A stretch of DNA of 9,644 nucleotides, from contig CAYHEP010000032.1 in assembly GCA_964355775.1 (NCBI GenBank), forward strand, positions 1-9,644. Reading direction: 5' to 3'. This DNA is from JBBTSB01 sp964355775 (GTDB lineage Bacteria > Patescibacteriota > Minisyncoccia > 2-02-FULL-40-12 > IGHO2-01-FULL-4-A). The notes below the pieces were generated by a model, which saw only the letters and a program-made list of their open reading frames with translations, ran no database searches and had not been told where the DNA came from. This document shows positions 1 through 7,211 of the stretch, piece by piece (within the stretch, counting starts at the first letter, position 1; each line of letters opens with the position of its first letter). Both the position numbers and the translations under genes were made by a program.

Positions 1-44
1 TTATTCAAGCTGTTCATTAATGTCTATTTTGGTTACGAATACCA
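1..44. other. Window edge downstream of kbl
   Basis: This is a short stretch after the kbl stop codon. On the minus strand an ATG lies at 17-15 and stays open to the window edge (Met-Asn-Ser-Leu-Asn). It could be the first codons of a further gene in the same operon, but too little is present to judge. No hairpin followed by a T-run is visible, so transcription probably continues leftward. Confidence 0.25.
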
Positions 45-1187
45 CTAATTACCTATTTCTTTAAACGCTCCAAGCGCCATATCCAAATGTTCCCTCGTAT
101 GCACCGCACTGATCTGTACGCGGATGCGGGCTTTGCCTTTGGGTACGACCGGATATGTAAACGCCCGCACGTAGATCCCCTTTTCATAAAGCGCATCAGC
201 GACTTTGACGGTCTGTGCTTCGTCGGGAAAATAGATGGGCACAATTGCCGCATCCGCATCTCCGCCTACGGTATAGCCAAGCTTTGACATCCCTTTGCGA
301 AAATATGCGACATTCTCTGCCAACTTGTGACGAAGTGGTAAGTATTTTTTATCAAAATGTTTCAACACATGCAATGCCGTATGAGCGACAGCTGGAATGA
401 GCGTGTTGCTAAACAGATACGGGCGCGAGCGTTGGCGCAAATACTCAACGAGCCCCTTGCTACCAGCCGTAAATCCCCCGCCCGCGCCACCAAGGGCCTT
501 GCCAAAAGTCGACGTCAAAATATCTATTTTATGATTTTCAATACTTCCCCGTCCGGTTTTGCCCAACACTCCCGATCCATGAGAGTCGTCTACCATGAGC
601 AGGGCGCCGTATTTTTTGGCGAGTGCCGAAAGCTCTGTAAGCTTTGCCGTTTCTCCGTCCATGCTAAAAACACCATCGGTTACTACGAGCTTGCAACTTG
701 AGCTTTTGGCTTCTAGGAGCTTAGCTTCTAGGTCAGAAATGTCAGAATGCTTGTATCGAAACCGTTCTGCTTTACACAGCCGGATTCCATCTATAATAGA
801 AGCGTGGTTCAGTTCATCGCTGAACACCGCGTCACCTTCTTTGAGGATCGTTTCAAACAATCCAGCGTTTGCATCAAAACACGACGAGTACAAAATAGCG
901 TCTTCAAAACCGAAAAACGTGGCGATTTCTTTTTCAAGTTCGATATGCACAGGGCTCGTCCCGCAGATAAACCGTACCGATGCCATGCCAAAGCCGTATT
1001 TCTCGAGTCCCTCTTTTGCCACTGCCACCATTTCATCGCTTCCGGCAAGACCCAAGTAGTTGTTTGCACAAAAATTTAAAAGTTTGCGACCATCGACTTC
1101 AATTTCCGCGCCCTGACGTGACGAGATCACTTTTGTGATCTTCAGCATCCCGGCGTCTTTTATTTCTTTGAGTTCTTGCTCGAACAT
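45..1187 (-). CDS. kbl: Glycine C-acetyltransferase (2-amino-3-ketobutyrate CoA ligase)
   Basis: PLP-dependent, cytosolic alpha-oxoamine synthase family enzyme. It cleaves 2-amino-3-ketobutyrate with CoA into glycine and acetyl-CoA, the second step of threonine degradation. The 380 residues are close to the usual length of about 395. Visible family motifs are NFCANNYLGLA (38-48), the DELNHASIIDG segment with the PLP-stacking His128, TDGVFSMDG (170-178), the cofactor-binding VDDSHGSG (199-206), the Schiff-base lysine Lys230 in TSTFGKALGG, and RPYLFSNT. The start is fixed by the upstream tdh stop: TAATG shares one base, a typical translational-coupling junction. No Shine-Dalgarno is seen, only an A-rich stretch (GAAAAAATA). 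The assignment to Kbl rather than other alpha-oxoamine synthases (serine palmitoyltransferase, BioF, ALA synthase) rests on sequence resemblance plus the adjacent tdh; together these make it secure. Confidence 0.95.
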   Translation of the reverse strand: MFEQELKEIKDAGMLKITKVISSRQGAEIEVDGRKLLNFCANNYLGLAGSDEMVAVAKEGLEKYGFGMASVRFICGTSPVHIELEKEIATFFGFEDAILYSSCFDANAGLFETILKEGDAVFSDELNHASIIDGIRLCKAERFRYKHSDISDLEAKLLEAKSSSCKLVVTDGVFSMDGETAKLTELSALAKKYGALLMVDDSHGSGVLGKTGRGSIENHKIDILTSTFGKALGGAGGGFTAGSKGLVEYLRQRSRPYLFSNTLIPAVAHTALHVLKHFDKKYLPLRHKLAENVAYFRKGMSKLGYTVGGDADAAIVPIYFPDEAQTVKVADALYEKGIYVRAFTYPVVPKGKARIRVQISAVHTREHLDMALGAFKEIGN

Positions 1188-2092
1188 TATTTTTTCAAAT
1201 TTTTGAGCATTTCTTTTGTCATCTTTGCGAGATCAAACTCATGTTTCCATCCCCAGTCTTTTCTTGCTTGCGAATCATCGATGGATTGCGGCCATGAGTC
1301 GGCGATCTTCTGACGTGCGTCAGGTTTATAGGTAACGGCGCAGGAGATATGCTTATTGATTTCAGTGGCAAGTTTTTCCGGAGAAAAACTAATTGCAGAA
1401 AAGTTATAGCCTGTTCGCACGGTTAGCTTTTTTGCAGGAGCTTCCATCAGATCAATCGTGCCTCGTATCGCATCGTCTACGTACATCATCGGCAGTGAAG
1501 TTTTGGGACCCAGAAAGCATTCATACGAGCTTTTTTTCAGGGCATCAAAAAACATCGCGATTGAATACTCCGTGGTGCCATCAGACGGTTCAGTTTTGTA
1601 GGTGATCAAACCGGGATAGCGAAGACTACGCACATCCACGCCATATCGGAGAAAATAATACTGGCACAGTAATTCTCCGGCGATTTTTGCCACACCGTAA
1701 ATAGTCGTTGGCTCAAGAATCGTATGCTGGGGCGTATGTTCGCGCGGTGTCGTAGGTCCAAAAGCGGCGATCGAGCTGGGCCAAAATACGCGCAATTTAT
1801 GCTTGACCGCGAGATCCAAAATGTTTTTAAGTCCGCCCGCATTGACGCGCCATGAAAGATCGGGATTTTTTTCGCTTGCCACCGAAAGCATTCCTGCAAG
1901 ATTGAAAACCGTGTCTATCTTGTACTGTTTGACTACGTTTTCAATTTCTTGAATGTTTGTAACATCAACTCGCACATCACCATCACGAACATCGCTTGCA
2001 ACGACTTTTGCCACGCCCTTTTTCTTCAAAAGCGTCGGAACAAGCTCCGATCCAATTTGACCAAACGCTCCGGTAACAAGTATGTTTTTCAT
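1187..2092 (-). CDS. tdh: L-threonine 3-dehydrogenase, SDR/epimerase type
   Basis: Extended short-chain dehydrogenase, 301 residues, oxidising L-threonine to 2-amino-3-ketobutyrate with NAD+. It feeds Kbl directly downstream. The Rossmann glycine motif GAFGQIG is at 8-14, with an acidic residue (Asp34) after beta-2 as expected for NAD preference. Catalytic residues appear as Ser106/107 and Tyr132-x3-Lys136 (IYGVAK). The segments RYPGLI, DGTTEYS, LPMMYVDDAI and IADSWPQSIDDSQARKDWGW are characteristic of the UDP-galactose-epimerase-like TDH family, as opposed to the zinc medium-chain TDH of E. coli. The frame is open back to an ATG at 2167, but those 25 extra residues are Arg-rich, overlap the upstream gene's end and precede the Rossmann start. 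ATG 2092 is one base after the upstream stop. A GAGGAA lies 16 nt upstream, too far to be a clear ribosome site, so coupling is likely. Confidence 0.94.
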   Translation of the reverse strand: MKNILVTGAFGQIGSELVPTLLKKKGVAKVVASDVRDGDVRVDVTNIQEIENVVKQYKIDTVFNLAGMLSVASEKNPDLSWRVNAGGLKNILDLAVKHKLRVFWPSSIAAFGPTTPREHTPQHTILEPTTIYGVAKIAGELLCQYYFLRYGVDVRSLRYPGLITYKTEPSDGTTEYSIAMFFDALKKSSYECFLGPKTSLPMMYVDDAIRGTIDLMEAPAKKLTVRTGYNFSAISFSPEKLATEINKHISCAVTYKPDARQKIADSWPQSIDDSQARKDWGWKHEFDLAKMTKEMLKNLKK

Positions 2093-2093
2093 A

Positions 2094-3710
2094 TCATGGC
2101 ATTGGTGTTTCCTCAATAATCGGCGTCTCCTGTGGAACTGGATCAGGCGCAACCGTAGCCTCTGCATCGCATGATCCGGAAGTTTGTTTGAGTTGCCCGC
2201 CGGAAATTGTTACACAATACGGCTCATCGGTCAACTCATCGTACATAATGATGCCTTCGCGCACCTTGAGGAACTTGGTTTCAATAGAATCGGCAATAAT
2301 CGCTTTTACCGATAGCACCGCATCTTTCAAATACCCAATGACAACATCAAGGGCACTGGTCTGCGGGGTATCCAACAAATTCGGACTACCAAACGATGCA
2401 AGCTGACCGTTCACATCCAGTTCATATCCCGCATAGTGCGGATTGATAAACAGCATTACACTCACATCCCCCCGCGATTGTTGCGCTGATGCCAAGGCAA
2501 TACCTACTACACGGCCGGCGTGCGTTGCTTTCATCGCCATGCCCGGCGCCGATGATGATGTGAGATAATCCCCTTTCTTGATGTCACCGTTTTCGTATGA
2601 AATCTTCACGGGTACGCGTCCGCTAAGGGCAATCGGAACTTTTCCCTTTTCACGTTGCTGTGCAAAATCTCCCTGTCTTACGCTATTACCGATTAGAATG
2701 GCCGGTTTTGTGGAGACAATTCCAATGAGATTTTTGTCGTACACGGTGTTTGAACGCACAACTAGAAAATCAGTCTCATCTTCAACATTTATACTCACCA
2801 GCTCTCCTGCTAAAAGCGTATCATCGCTCGTCGGCATATCTTCTGCGTAGTCAATACAACCACCGGTAGGCGTATCGACGGCAGTACAGTTAGTGGTAGA
2901 TCCATGACTGAACACAGCTTGACGAGCATCTAGCTCCCCGCCGGACGTAACACGAAATAAAATACGTCCCGTAGTATCGCGTATCTTAAAAATACTACCT
3001 GTAAATGAAGAAGAAACAGGAACCAAACCTTGAAAAAAATTGCCGGCGGTTAATGCGGTTGCTGAAATTGAAGCAATACCGTCTGAAGTACCAACACCAG
3101 TAGTACTGTCTAGAATCTCAAATCGCGCATCGTTCGGTATTACACCAATGCCTATGTTTCCAAAGCTATAGAGATTTCCCGAAACAGAGGCAACTCCGGC
3201 AAATGAGGCAGAACCGTCAATTTCCAAATCTCCATTAATTAAAACATCGTTCGAGGCTGATATGTAATTGCTGTGTCCGGTAGCACTTGTTCCGAATCTA
3301 CTATATGCTACGCTCGCATACCCTCCGACTTGGATCGTATTGCCAGTTAAAAGATAGGAAGCGCTCGCGGTGCCCTGGACTTCCAATTTCGTAGTCGGAG
3401 AACTGGTACCAATACCGAATTGCCATGAGTTATCACGCATATAGATATCGTTGCTTGTGGATGCAAGAAATGCATTGTTGTTTAAATATTTCAGCATCTG
3501 GATGACGCTTCCCGTAGAAGATGCGGAAATACTTGATGAATCATATGATGTCGATGCCAAAGGATTAAAAATTTGCGCAAAAGTGAAGAACGTAGACGCA
3601 GGATTTGCGCTTGGAGAAAGCGAGCCTGCATTCACGGTCAAAAACACGAAGAGGATTGAAATCCCTACAACACTTGCGATTGAAGACAGTATGTTCTTGC
3701 GTTTAATCAT
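2094..3710 (-). CDS. Membrane-anchored surface/tail-fibre-like protein with peptidase-G2 (IMC)-like domain
   Basis: The 538-residue protein is probably exported and anchored by its N-terminus: basic MIKRK, then a hydrophobic segment at about 8-27 ending VNAGS. Residues 28-76 are a stalk module (IFNPLASTSYDSS) shared with the small gene at 6892-7161. Two fibre-type elements follow: GIGTSSPTTKLEV (99-111) and NIGIGVIPNDARFEIL (185-200), each in Ser/Thr/Gly-rich beta-like sequence. Residues about 286-425 (DYAEDMP, VPIALSGRVPVKI, KKGDYLTSSSAPG, KATHAGRVVGIAL) resemble the peptidase G2/IMC autoproteolytic domain of phage appendage proteins, which recurs in Patescibacteria surface proteins. The C-terminus has a Cys499/Cys514 pair and an acidic, Pro-rich tail. 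The start is one base after the gpmI stop, with no Shine-Dalgarno. Family features suggest an extracellular fibre or adhesin. Cleavage activity is inference only; I cannot assign catalytic residues. Substrate and partner are unknown. Confidence 0.82.
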   Translation of the reverse strand: MIKRKNILSSIASVVGISILFVFLTVNAGSLSPSANPASTFFTFAQIFNPLASTSYDSSSISASSTGSVIQMLKYLNNNAFLASTSNDIYMRDNSWQFGIGTSSPTTKLEVQGTASASYLLTGNTIQVGGYASVAYSRFGTSATGHSNYISASNDVLINGDLEIDGSASFAGVASVSGNLYSFGNIGIGVIPNDARFEILDSTTGVGTSDGIASISATALTAGNFFQGLVPVSSSFTGSIFKIRDTTGRILFRVTSGGELDARQAVFSHGSTTNCTAVDTPTGGCIDYAEDMPTSDDTLLAGELVSINVEDETDFLVVRSNTVYDKNLIGIVSTKPAILIGNSVRQGDFAQQREKGKVPIALSGRVPVKISYENGDIKKGDYLTSSSAPGMAMKATHAGRVVGIALASAQQSRGDVSVMLFINPHYAGYELDVNGQLASFGSPNLLDTPQTSALDVVIGYLKDAVLSVKAIIADSIETKFLKVREGIIMYDELTDEPYCVTISGGQLKQTSGSCDAEATVAPDPVPQETPIIEETPMP

Positions 3711-3711
3711 G

Positions 3712-5241
3712 TCATGGAATAAGCGAAACCCCGGTCATCTCTGCCGGCTTCTCATATGATAACAGATTTAGTATGGTAGGCGCCATATCCACAAGGCTTC
3801 CGGCCGGGGTTTCATTGGCAAGGGTATCCAAGGAGGAATCATTTTCAACCTCCAAACCTTTTCCGCAAAAAACCGCCAAAACATTGTTTGACGAATGCTG
3901 TGTGTCCGGACCTCCTGTTGCGGGATCAATCAGCTCTTCGGCATTTCCATGATCACAGGTAATGACAAACGCGGTATCAGCCTGCTCGAATACCGCATCG
4001 GCGATTTCTTTAATACAGTGGTCAATAATTTTGAGTCCTTCAACGGTTGCATGAATATCGCCGGTATGCGCCATCATGTCCGCATTTGCAAAGTTGGCAA
4101 TATACAAAGTAAACTCCTTGGAAATGCGCGAGACCAATTCTTCGGTGATTTTTTTTGCAGACATTTCCGGATGTTCGAGGTATTCTTTGCCATGTAGCTG
4201 GCGGGATGAAACAATGACCTGTTCCGTGCCATCATACGGATCAATGCGACCTCCGTTGAAAAAATTATTTATGTGCGCCTCTTTTTCTTTTTCGGCTACA
4301 CGAAATTGCTTCAGATCGCGACGACTTATCTCTTTGCCAAGTGTGTGGTGAATATCAGGTGACTCGTAAGCTACTGCATGCACAGGAAGGTCATTGGCAT
4401 ATCGTGTCATTGTTACAACAAAGTGATTCGTGAATAGCGAAACAAGCTGTTTGGCGCGGTCATTGCGATAATTGAAAAAAATAACAGCGTCGCCCGAACT
4501 AATACGTGGCGTATCCTTGACAACTGCCGGAGGAATCTGATCATCGAAGATATTTTTCTGGTGCATATCACTCAAGTAAAAACTGGGTTCAAAAATTTCC
4601 GTACCCACTCCCTTCACCATGGCATCATATGCTTTCCGCGTCAGATCCAAATTTAAAACCCTGTCCATACCATACTTGCGACCGATAACCGTTGCGATTC
4701 GGGCATTCGCTTTTTTCAGCGCAGGATGCAAACGCTGGAGTGTGGCAAGTGACTCGGTGGGTCCTGCGTCCTCCCCATCTGTGATCATGTGCAGGTATAC
4801 ATGCTCGAGTTTTTCGCGTGCCGCAAATTCCAAAAGAGCGATGGCATGATCTTCATGGGCGTGGATTCCGCCGGGACTCGTACAGCCGATGATGTGGAGT
4901 TGAGATTTGTGTTTTTTTACATGAGCAACTGCATCGAGTAATGCTTTGTTTTTGAAAAATTCCCCGCTCTTGATATCGGCGTTAATGCGCGCCCAATCTT
5001 GTATTATGACTCTACCGGTGCCAATTGCCGAATGCCCCACTTCGGAGTTGCCGGGTTTCCCCCACGGAAGTCCAACGACTAAGCCTGAAGCGACAACACT
5101 GAACGATTTGTATGTTGCAACAAGCGAATTGAGAAACGGCATTTTCGCGATAGAAACAGGATTTTGCGAACTTGCCGGCGCTAGACCGAAACCGTCCAAT
5201 ATAATGAGCACAATTTTCTTAAAAGCGTTTTTCTTGATCAT
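3712..5241 (-). CDS. gpmI: 2,3-bisphosphoglycerate-independent phosphoglycerate mutase
   Basis: Cytosolic, metal-dependent enzyme of the alkaline phosphatase superfamily that interconverts 3- and 2-phosphoglycerate in glycolysis. With this start it has 509 residues, the normal iPGM length. Visible motifs (509-residue numbering) are the metal-ligand Asp in ILDGFG near residue 16, the phosphorylated Ser66 in GKPGNSEVGH, the IHAHEDH and RNDRAKQL segments, the metal-binding NADMMAHTGD, and CDHGNAEE. The chosen ATG at 5241 forms the ATGA overlap with the preceding surface-protein gene. An in-frame ATG at 5265 would add eight residues and a 28-nt overlap. Neither has a Shine-Dalgarno, so the overlap geometry and family length decide it. 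The sequence after the catalytic Ser (SAIGTGR) differs from the LNIGAGR-like form common in enteric enzymes, but the core residues are intact. Its placement between two envelope genes is unusual. Confidence 0.96.
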   Translation of the reverse strand: MIKKNAFKKIVLIILDGFGLAPASSQNPVSIAKMPFLNSLVATYKSFSVVASGLVVGLPWGKPGNSEVGHSAIGTGRVIIQDWARINADIKSGEFFKNKALLDAVAHVKKHKSQLHIIGCTSPGGIHAHEDHAIALLEFAAREKLEHVYLHMITDGEDAGPTESLATLQRLHPALKKANARIATVIGRKYGMDRVLNLDLTRKAYDAMVKGVGTEIFEPSFYLSDMHQKNIFDDQIPPAVVKDTPRISSGDAVIFFNYRNDRAKQLVSLFTNHFVVTMTRYANDLPVHAVAYESPDIHHTLGKEISRRDLKQFRVAEKEKEAHINNFFNGGRIDPYDGTEQVIVSSRQLHGKEYLEHPEMSAKKITEELVSRISKEFTLYIANFANADMMAHTGDIHATVEGLKIIDHCIKEIADAVFEQADTAFVITCDHGNAEELIDPATGGPDTQHSSNNVLAVFCGKGLEVENDSSLDTLANETPAGSLVDMAPTILNLLSYEKPAEMTGVSLIP

Positions 5242-6908
5242 AGATTTAGTTTTTTTGCTATCCATCCGCGATCGGTGCTTAACGGCTCTTTGACGGTCCG
5301 AGGTGGATTGATATTCGCTGGGGTAAATACATTTAAATCATACGTGCCTTTTTCAGAGAGAAGGAAGTATCGTCCCTGATTGTCGGATACGGTAAACCCT
5401 TTGCGCTGATTTGATTTGTCATTGAGCGTGATCATGGAATACGGCACCGGTCCGCCATGGTCGCGGTCTACCACGAGTCCATACGGGCGCTGTTGCAGAT
5501 CTCCGGCCCATACCAGCAAATTGAGTCCCGCAAACAATATCAACATTACAAGATTGATCAAGTTTGGATGCAGAATGTAGGTGAGCGGAACGGTCACCAA
5601 GGCGATCCAGAAAAACACACGTGATGCTTTTGCCAAAAAATTATGCAAACGGATAGACGGCAACTTTGTGACTGCGGTTGCAGTATCGGAAACGGGATCA
5701 AGAGGAATATCAAATTTAATCACTTCGTTCGGCTTCGCTTGCTGTAATCCGCCAAGGTACACTCGGGAATACAAAATCGTATCGGAAGATCCGGTAACAA
5801 GCTTTGATGGAAACTGAAATCCCTCGCGCGACGGAATAATCATGAACTCTCCCTCGTTCGCCAAGAAACCATATCTTCCCTCGCGATCGGTGATGCGCGT
5901 TTCCAAAACACGCATGTCTTTTCCTACAAGCTGTACACGTGCATACGACAATGGTTCCTTCGTGACAGAATTGTATACGGTTCCCCACGCGCGCGTTTTT
6001 TTCTTGATTCCGAAAAACACCAAAATATTTTTTAAGAAAAATTCAAGATAACTCAACCAGCTGACTCCGGAGCTTGCCAGCGATACTGCGCTCGCCGCGG
6101 CAGAAAGCGCCACCCCGGCGCCAGATAATACGGATACCGGGCGCGTTGTCTTTTTTATGATTGGCGCGATGGTTTTCACCAAAGGACTCGCCACATCGCT
6201 TACCGCATTGACAATTTTTTCAGCAATAGCTCCCGGCATTCCGGTCGGCTGATTGGCTGTGTGAGGATTCTGTGGCTCAACATTCTGTTGAGCCAGTTGC
6301 GAAGGAGGAGATGTTTTCGGGAATGTTTGCGAAGAAGTTTTCGGTTGCGTAGAACGAACGGGAACCGTAGCGGTGGGAGATTGTGGCTGAGGCGCGGGAG
6401 CAGGTGCTGGTGCTGGTCCGCCACCGCCACCTCCCGATGGAGGTCTCCACGACGTAGTAAGTTTAAAGTCCACCGTACCACATGTACTGGTATTGGAGCA
6501 ACTGAAATTGATCCAACCGATGTTTTCTCCCCACGCGTAGCCTGTGATTTCACCGGTGCTTGTATTGATACTTGGTTCAGCGCCTTGGCTGGGATCGAAA
6601 TTTATCCAACCCGCGTTTTCGCTCCATGCATAGCCATCCAATTGTCCACCGGTGGTATTAGTTACTTTGTAATTGACGGTCGCACAAGAACTCGTATTAG
6701 AACAATTCAGGCTTATCCAACCTATATTTTCTCCCCACGCGTAGCCGGTAAGTTCCGTGTCGCTCACCAGTACCGCACCTTCACCACTGCCAAAATCAAT
6801 CCAGCCGATGTTTTCTCCCCACGCGTAGCGCGTTGTTGCTCCGCTAAAACTTCCCGTAGAAGCAAAAACGACTTGTATCACCAGTAAAAATTTAACAACT
6901 GCCCCCAT
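5238..6908 (-). CDS. Surface protein with four YAWGENIGWI repeats and two carboxypeptidase-regulatory-like domains
   Basis: The 556-residue envelope protein has a possible short signal (MGAVVK, hydrophobic FLLVIQVV, then VFA near residue 16). Four repeats centred on YAWGENIGWI start at residues 28, 56, 93 and 124. Repeats 2 and 4 each carry a CxSNTSxC pair (Cys69/75, Cys137/143) that 1 and 3 lack, giving an A-B-A-B order. A Gly6 plus Pro-Ala-Gln linker (159-225) follows. Then come an Ala/Ser-rich hydrophobic stretch (258-283), a hydrophobic segment (284-300), a beta-sandwich carboxypeptidase-regulatory-like domain (306-404; TDREGRYGF), two likely membrane spans (431-447, 450-467) and a second such domain (474-530; SDNQGRYFLL). 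Function is unknown; an anchored adhesin or envelope scaffold is an inference. ATG 6908 lies 17 nt inside the preceding small gene, in the +1 frame, with no Shine-Dalgarno. A stop five codons upstream (TAA) prevents a longer in-frame start. Confidence 0.82.
   Translation of the reverse strand: MGAVVKFLLVIQVVFASTGSFSGATTRYAWGENIGWIDFGSGEGAVLVSDTELTGYAWGENIGWISLNCSNTSSCATVNYKVTNTTGGQLDGYAWSENAGWINFDPSQGAEPSINTSTGEITGYAWGENIGWINFSCSNTSTCGTVDFKLTTSWRPPSGGGGGGPAPAPAPAPQPQSPTATVPVRSTQPKTSSQTFPKTSPPSQLAQQNVEPQNPHTANQPTGMPGAIAEKIVNAVSDVASPLVKTIAPIIKKTTRPVSVLSGAGVALSAAASAVSLASSGVSWLSYLEFFLKNILVFFGIKKKTRAWGTVYNSVTKEPLSYARVQLVGKDMRVLETRITDREGRYGFLANEGEFMIIPSREGFQFPSKLVTGSSDTILYSRVYLGGLQQAKPNEVIKFDIPLDPVSDTATAVTKLPSIRLHNFLAKASRVFFWIALVTVPLTYILHPNLINLVMLILFAGLNLLVWAGDLQQRPYGLVVDRDHGGPVPYSMITLNDKSNQRKGFTVSDNQGRYFLLSEKGTYDLNVFTPANINPPRTVKEPLSTDRGWIAKKLNL
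6510..6827 (-). repeat. Four tandem YAWGENIGWI coding repeats (A-B-A-B)
   Basis: The four repeat cores are encoded at about 6798-6827, 6714-6743, 6603-6632 and 6510-6539. On the plus strand, ttttctccccacgcgtag is identical in copies 1, 2 and 4. Copy 3 differs, encoding YAWSENAGWI. Copies 2 and 4 are each followed by a Cys-Ser-Asn-Thr-Ser-x-Cys block. The order is consistent with duplication of a two-repeat unit of about 68 residues. Confidence 0.85.
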
Positions 6909-7161
6909 TGCGTTTGGTAATTATGCACTTGGTAATTTGCAGTATGCTTCCACCGGAATTTGCAGTAATAGCGGAAGAGTCATACGATGTGCTCGCTAAA
7001 GGATTAAAAATATCGCTAAGCGTATGGAATGTTCCAGCAGGAGAAGAGCTTGGAGCCAATGATCCCGCTTGCACTTTTTGCAGGATAAAAACGACGGCCG
7101 AAGCGGATATTACCACTACAAACAAACGCCTTACCCAGCGTCGTACATCAATAGATTGCAT
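6892..7161 (-). CDS. Short membrane-anchored stalk-module protein, possibly the severed N-terminus of the next gene
   Basis: The 89-residue product has a basic N-terminus (MQSIDVRRWVRR), a hydrophobic signal/anchor (13-28) and a stalk module (32-80). The module matches residues 28-76 of the 538-residue surface protein at about 31 of 49 positions, including the exact run IFNPLASTSYDSS apart from one-residue differences nearby. In the larger relative this module leads into a long extracellular part. Here it stops after KRNGGSC, overlapping the start of the YAWGENIGWI gene in the +1 frame. Either it is a genuine short secreted protein or a frameshift at the GGGGG run near 6903-6907 split a larger gene; removing one G would fuse both frames. 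It is the first gene of the minus-strand operon. The extended -10 upstream puts the transcript start at or near this ATG. Confidence 0.65.
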   Translation of the reverse strand: MQSIDVRRWVRRLFVVVISASAVVFILQKVQAGSLAPSSSPAGTFHTLSDIFNPLASTSYDSSAITANSGGSILQITKCIITKRNGGSC

Positions 7162-7184
7162 ATATCTAGTATACCATATATACT
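7156..7184 (+). promoter_or_regulatory. Divergent sigma-70-like promoter for the 7212 gene
   Basis: TTGCAT (7156-7161) and TATACT (7179-7184) are separated by 17 bp. Expected initiation is near 7191, giving a leader of about 21 nt for the gene at 7212. The -10 is good (5 of 6) and the -35 is poor (3 of 6). It overlaps the leftward promoter: AGTATA (7168-7173) and TATACT form inverted arms with a 5-bp spacer. Confidence 0.45.
7168..7176 (-). promoter_or_regulatory. Extended -10 promoter, probably leaderless, for the minus-strand operon
   Basis: Read on the minus strand, TGGTATACT is an extended -10 (TG-N-TATACT, 5 of 6 to TATAAT). The -10 ends six bases before the ATG at 7161, so the expected transcription start falls on or next to the start codon. 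No good -35 is present at 16-18 bp (GTTATT is the closest), which the TGN extension can offset. This is inferred from consensus only. Confidence 0.55.
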
Positions 7185-7211
7185 GAAGTAAATAACTAAC
7201 TATTTTTATAC

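Noticed and set aside
2093..2167. N-terminal extension of tdh by 25 residues
   Set aside because: The added residues are Arg-rich and wholly inside the upstream surface-protein gene in another frame; the Rossmann fold begins at the ATG at 2092, one base after that gene's stop.
6261..6887. Long plus-strand frame opposite the YAWGENIGWI gene
   Set aside because: Arg/Cys-rich composition and position antisense to the repeat and linker region indicate a shadow of the real gene.
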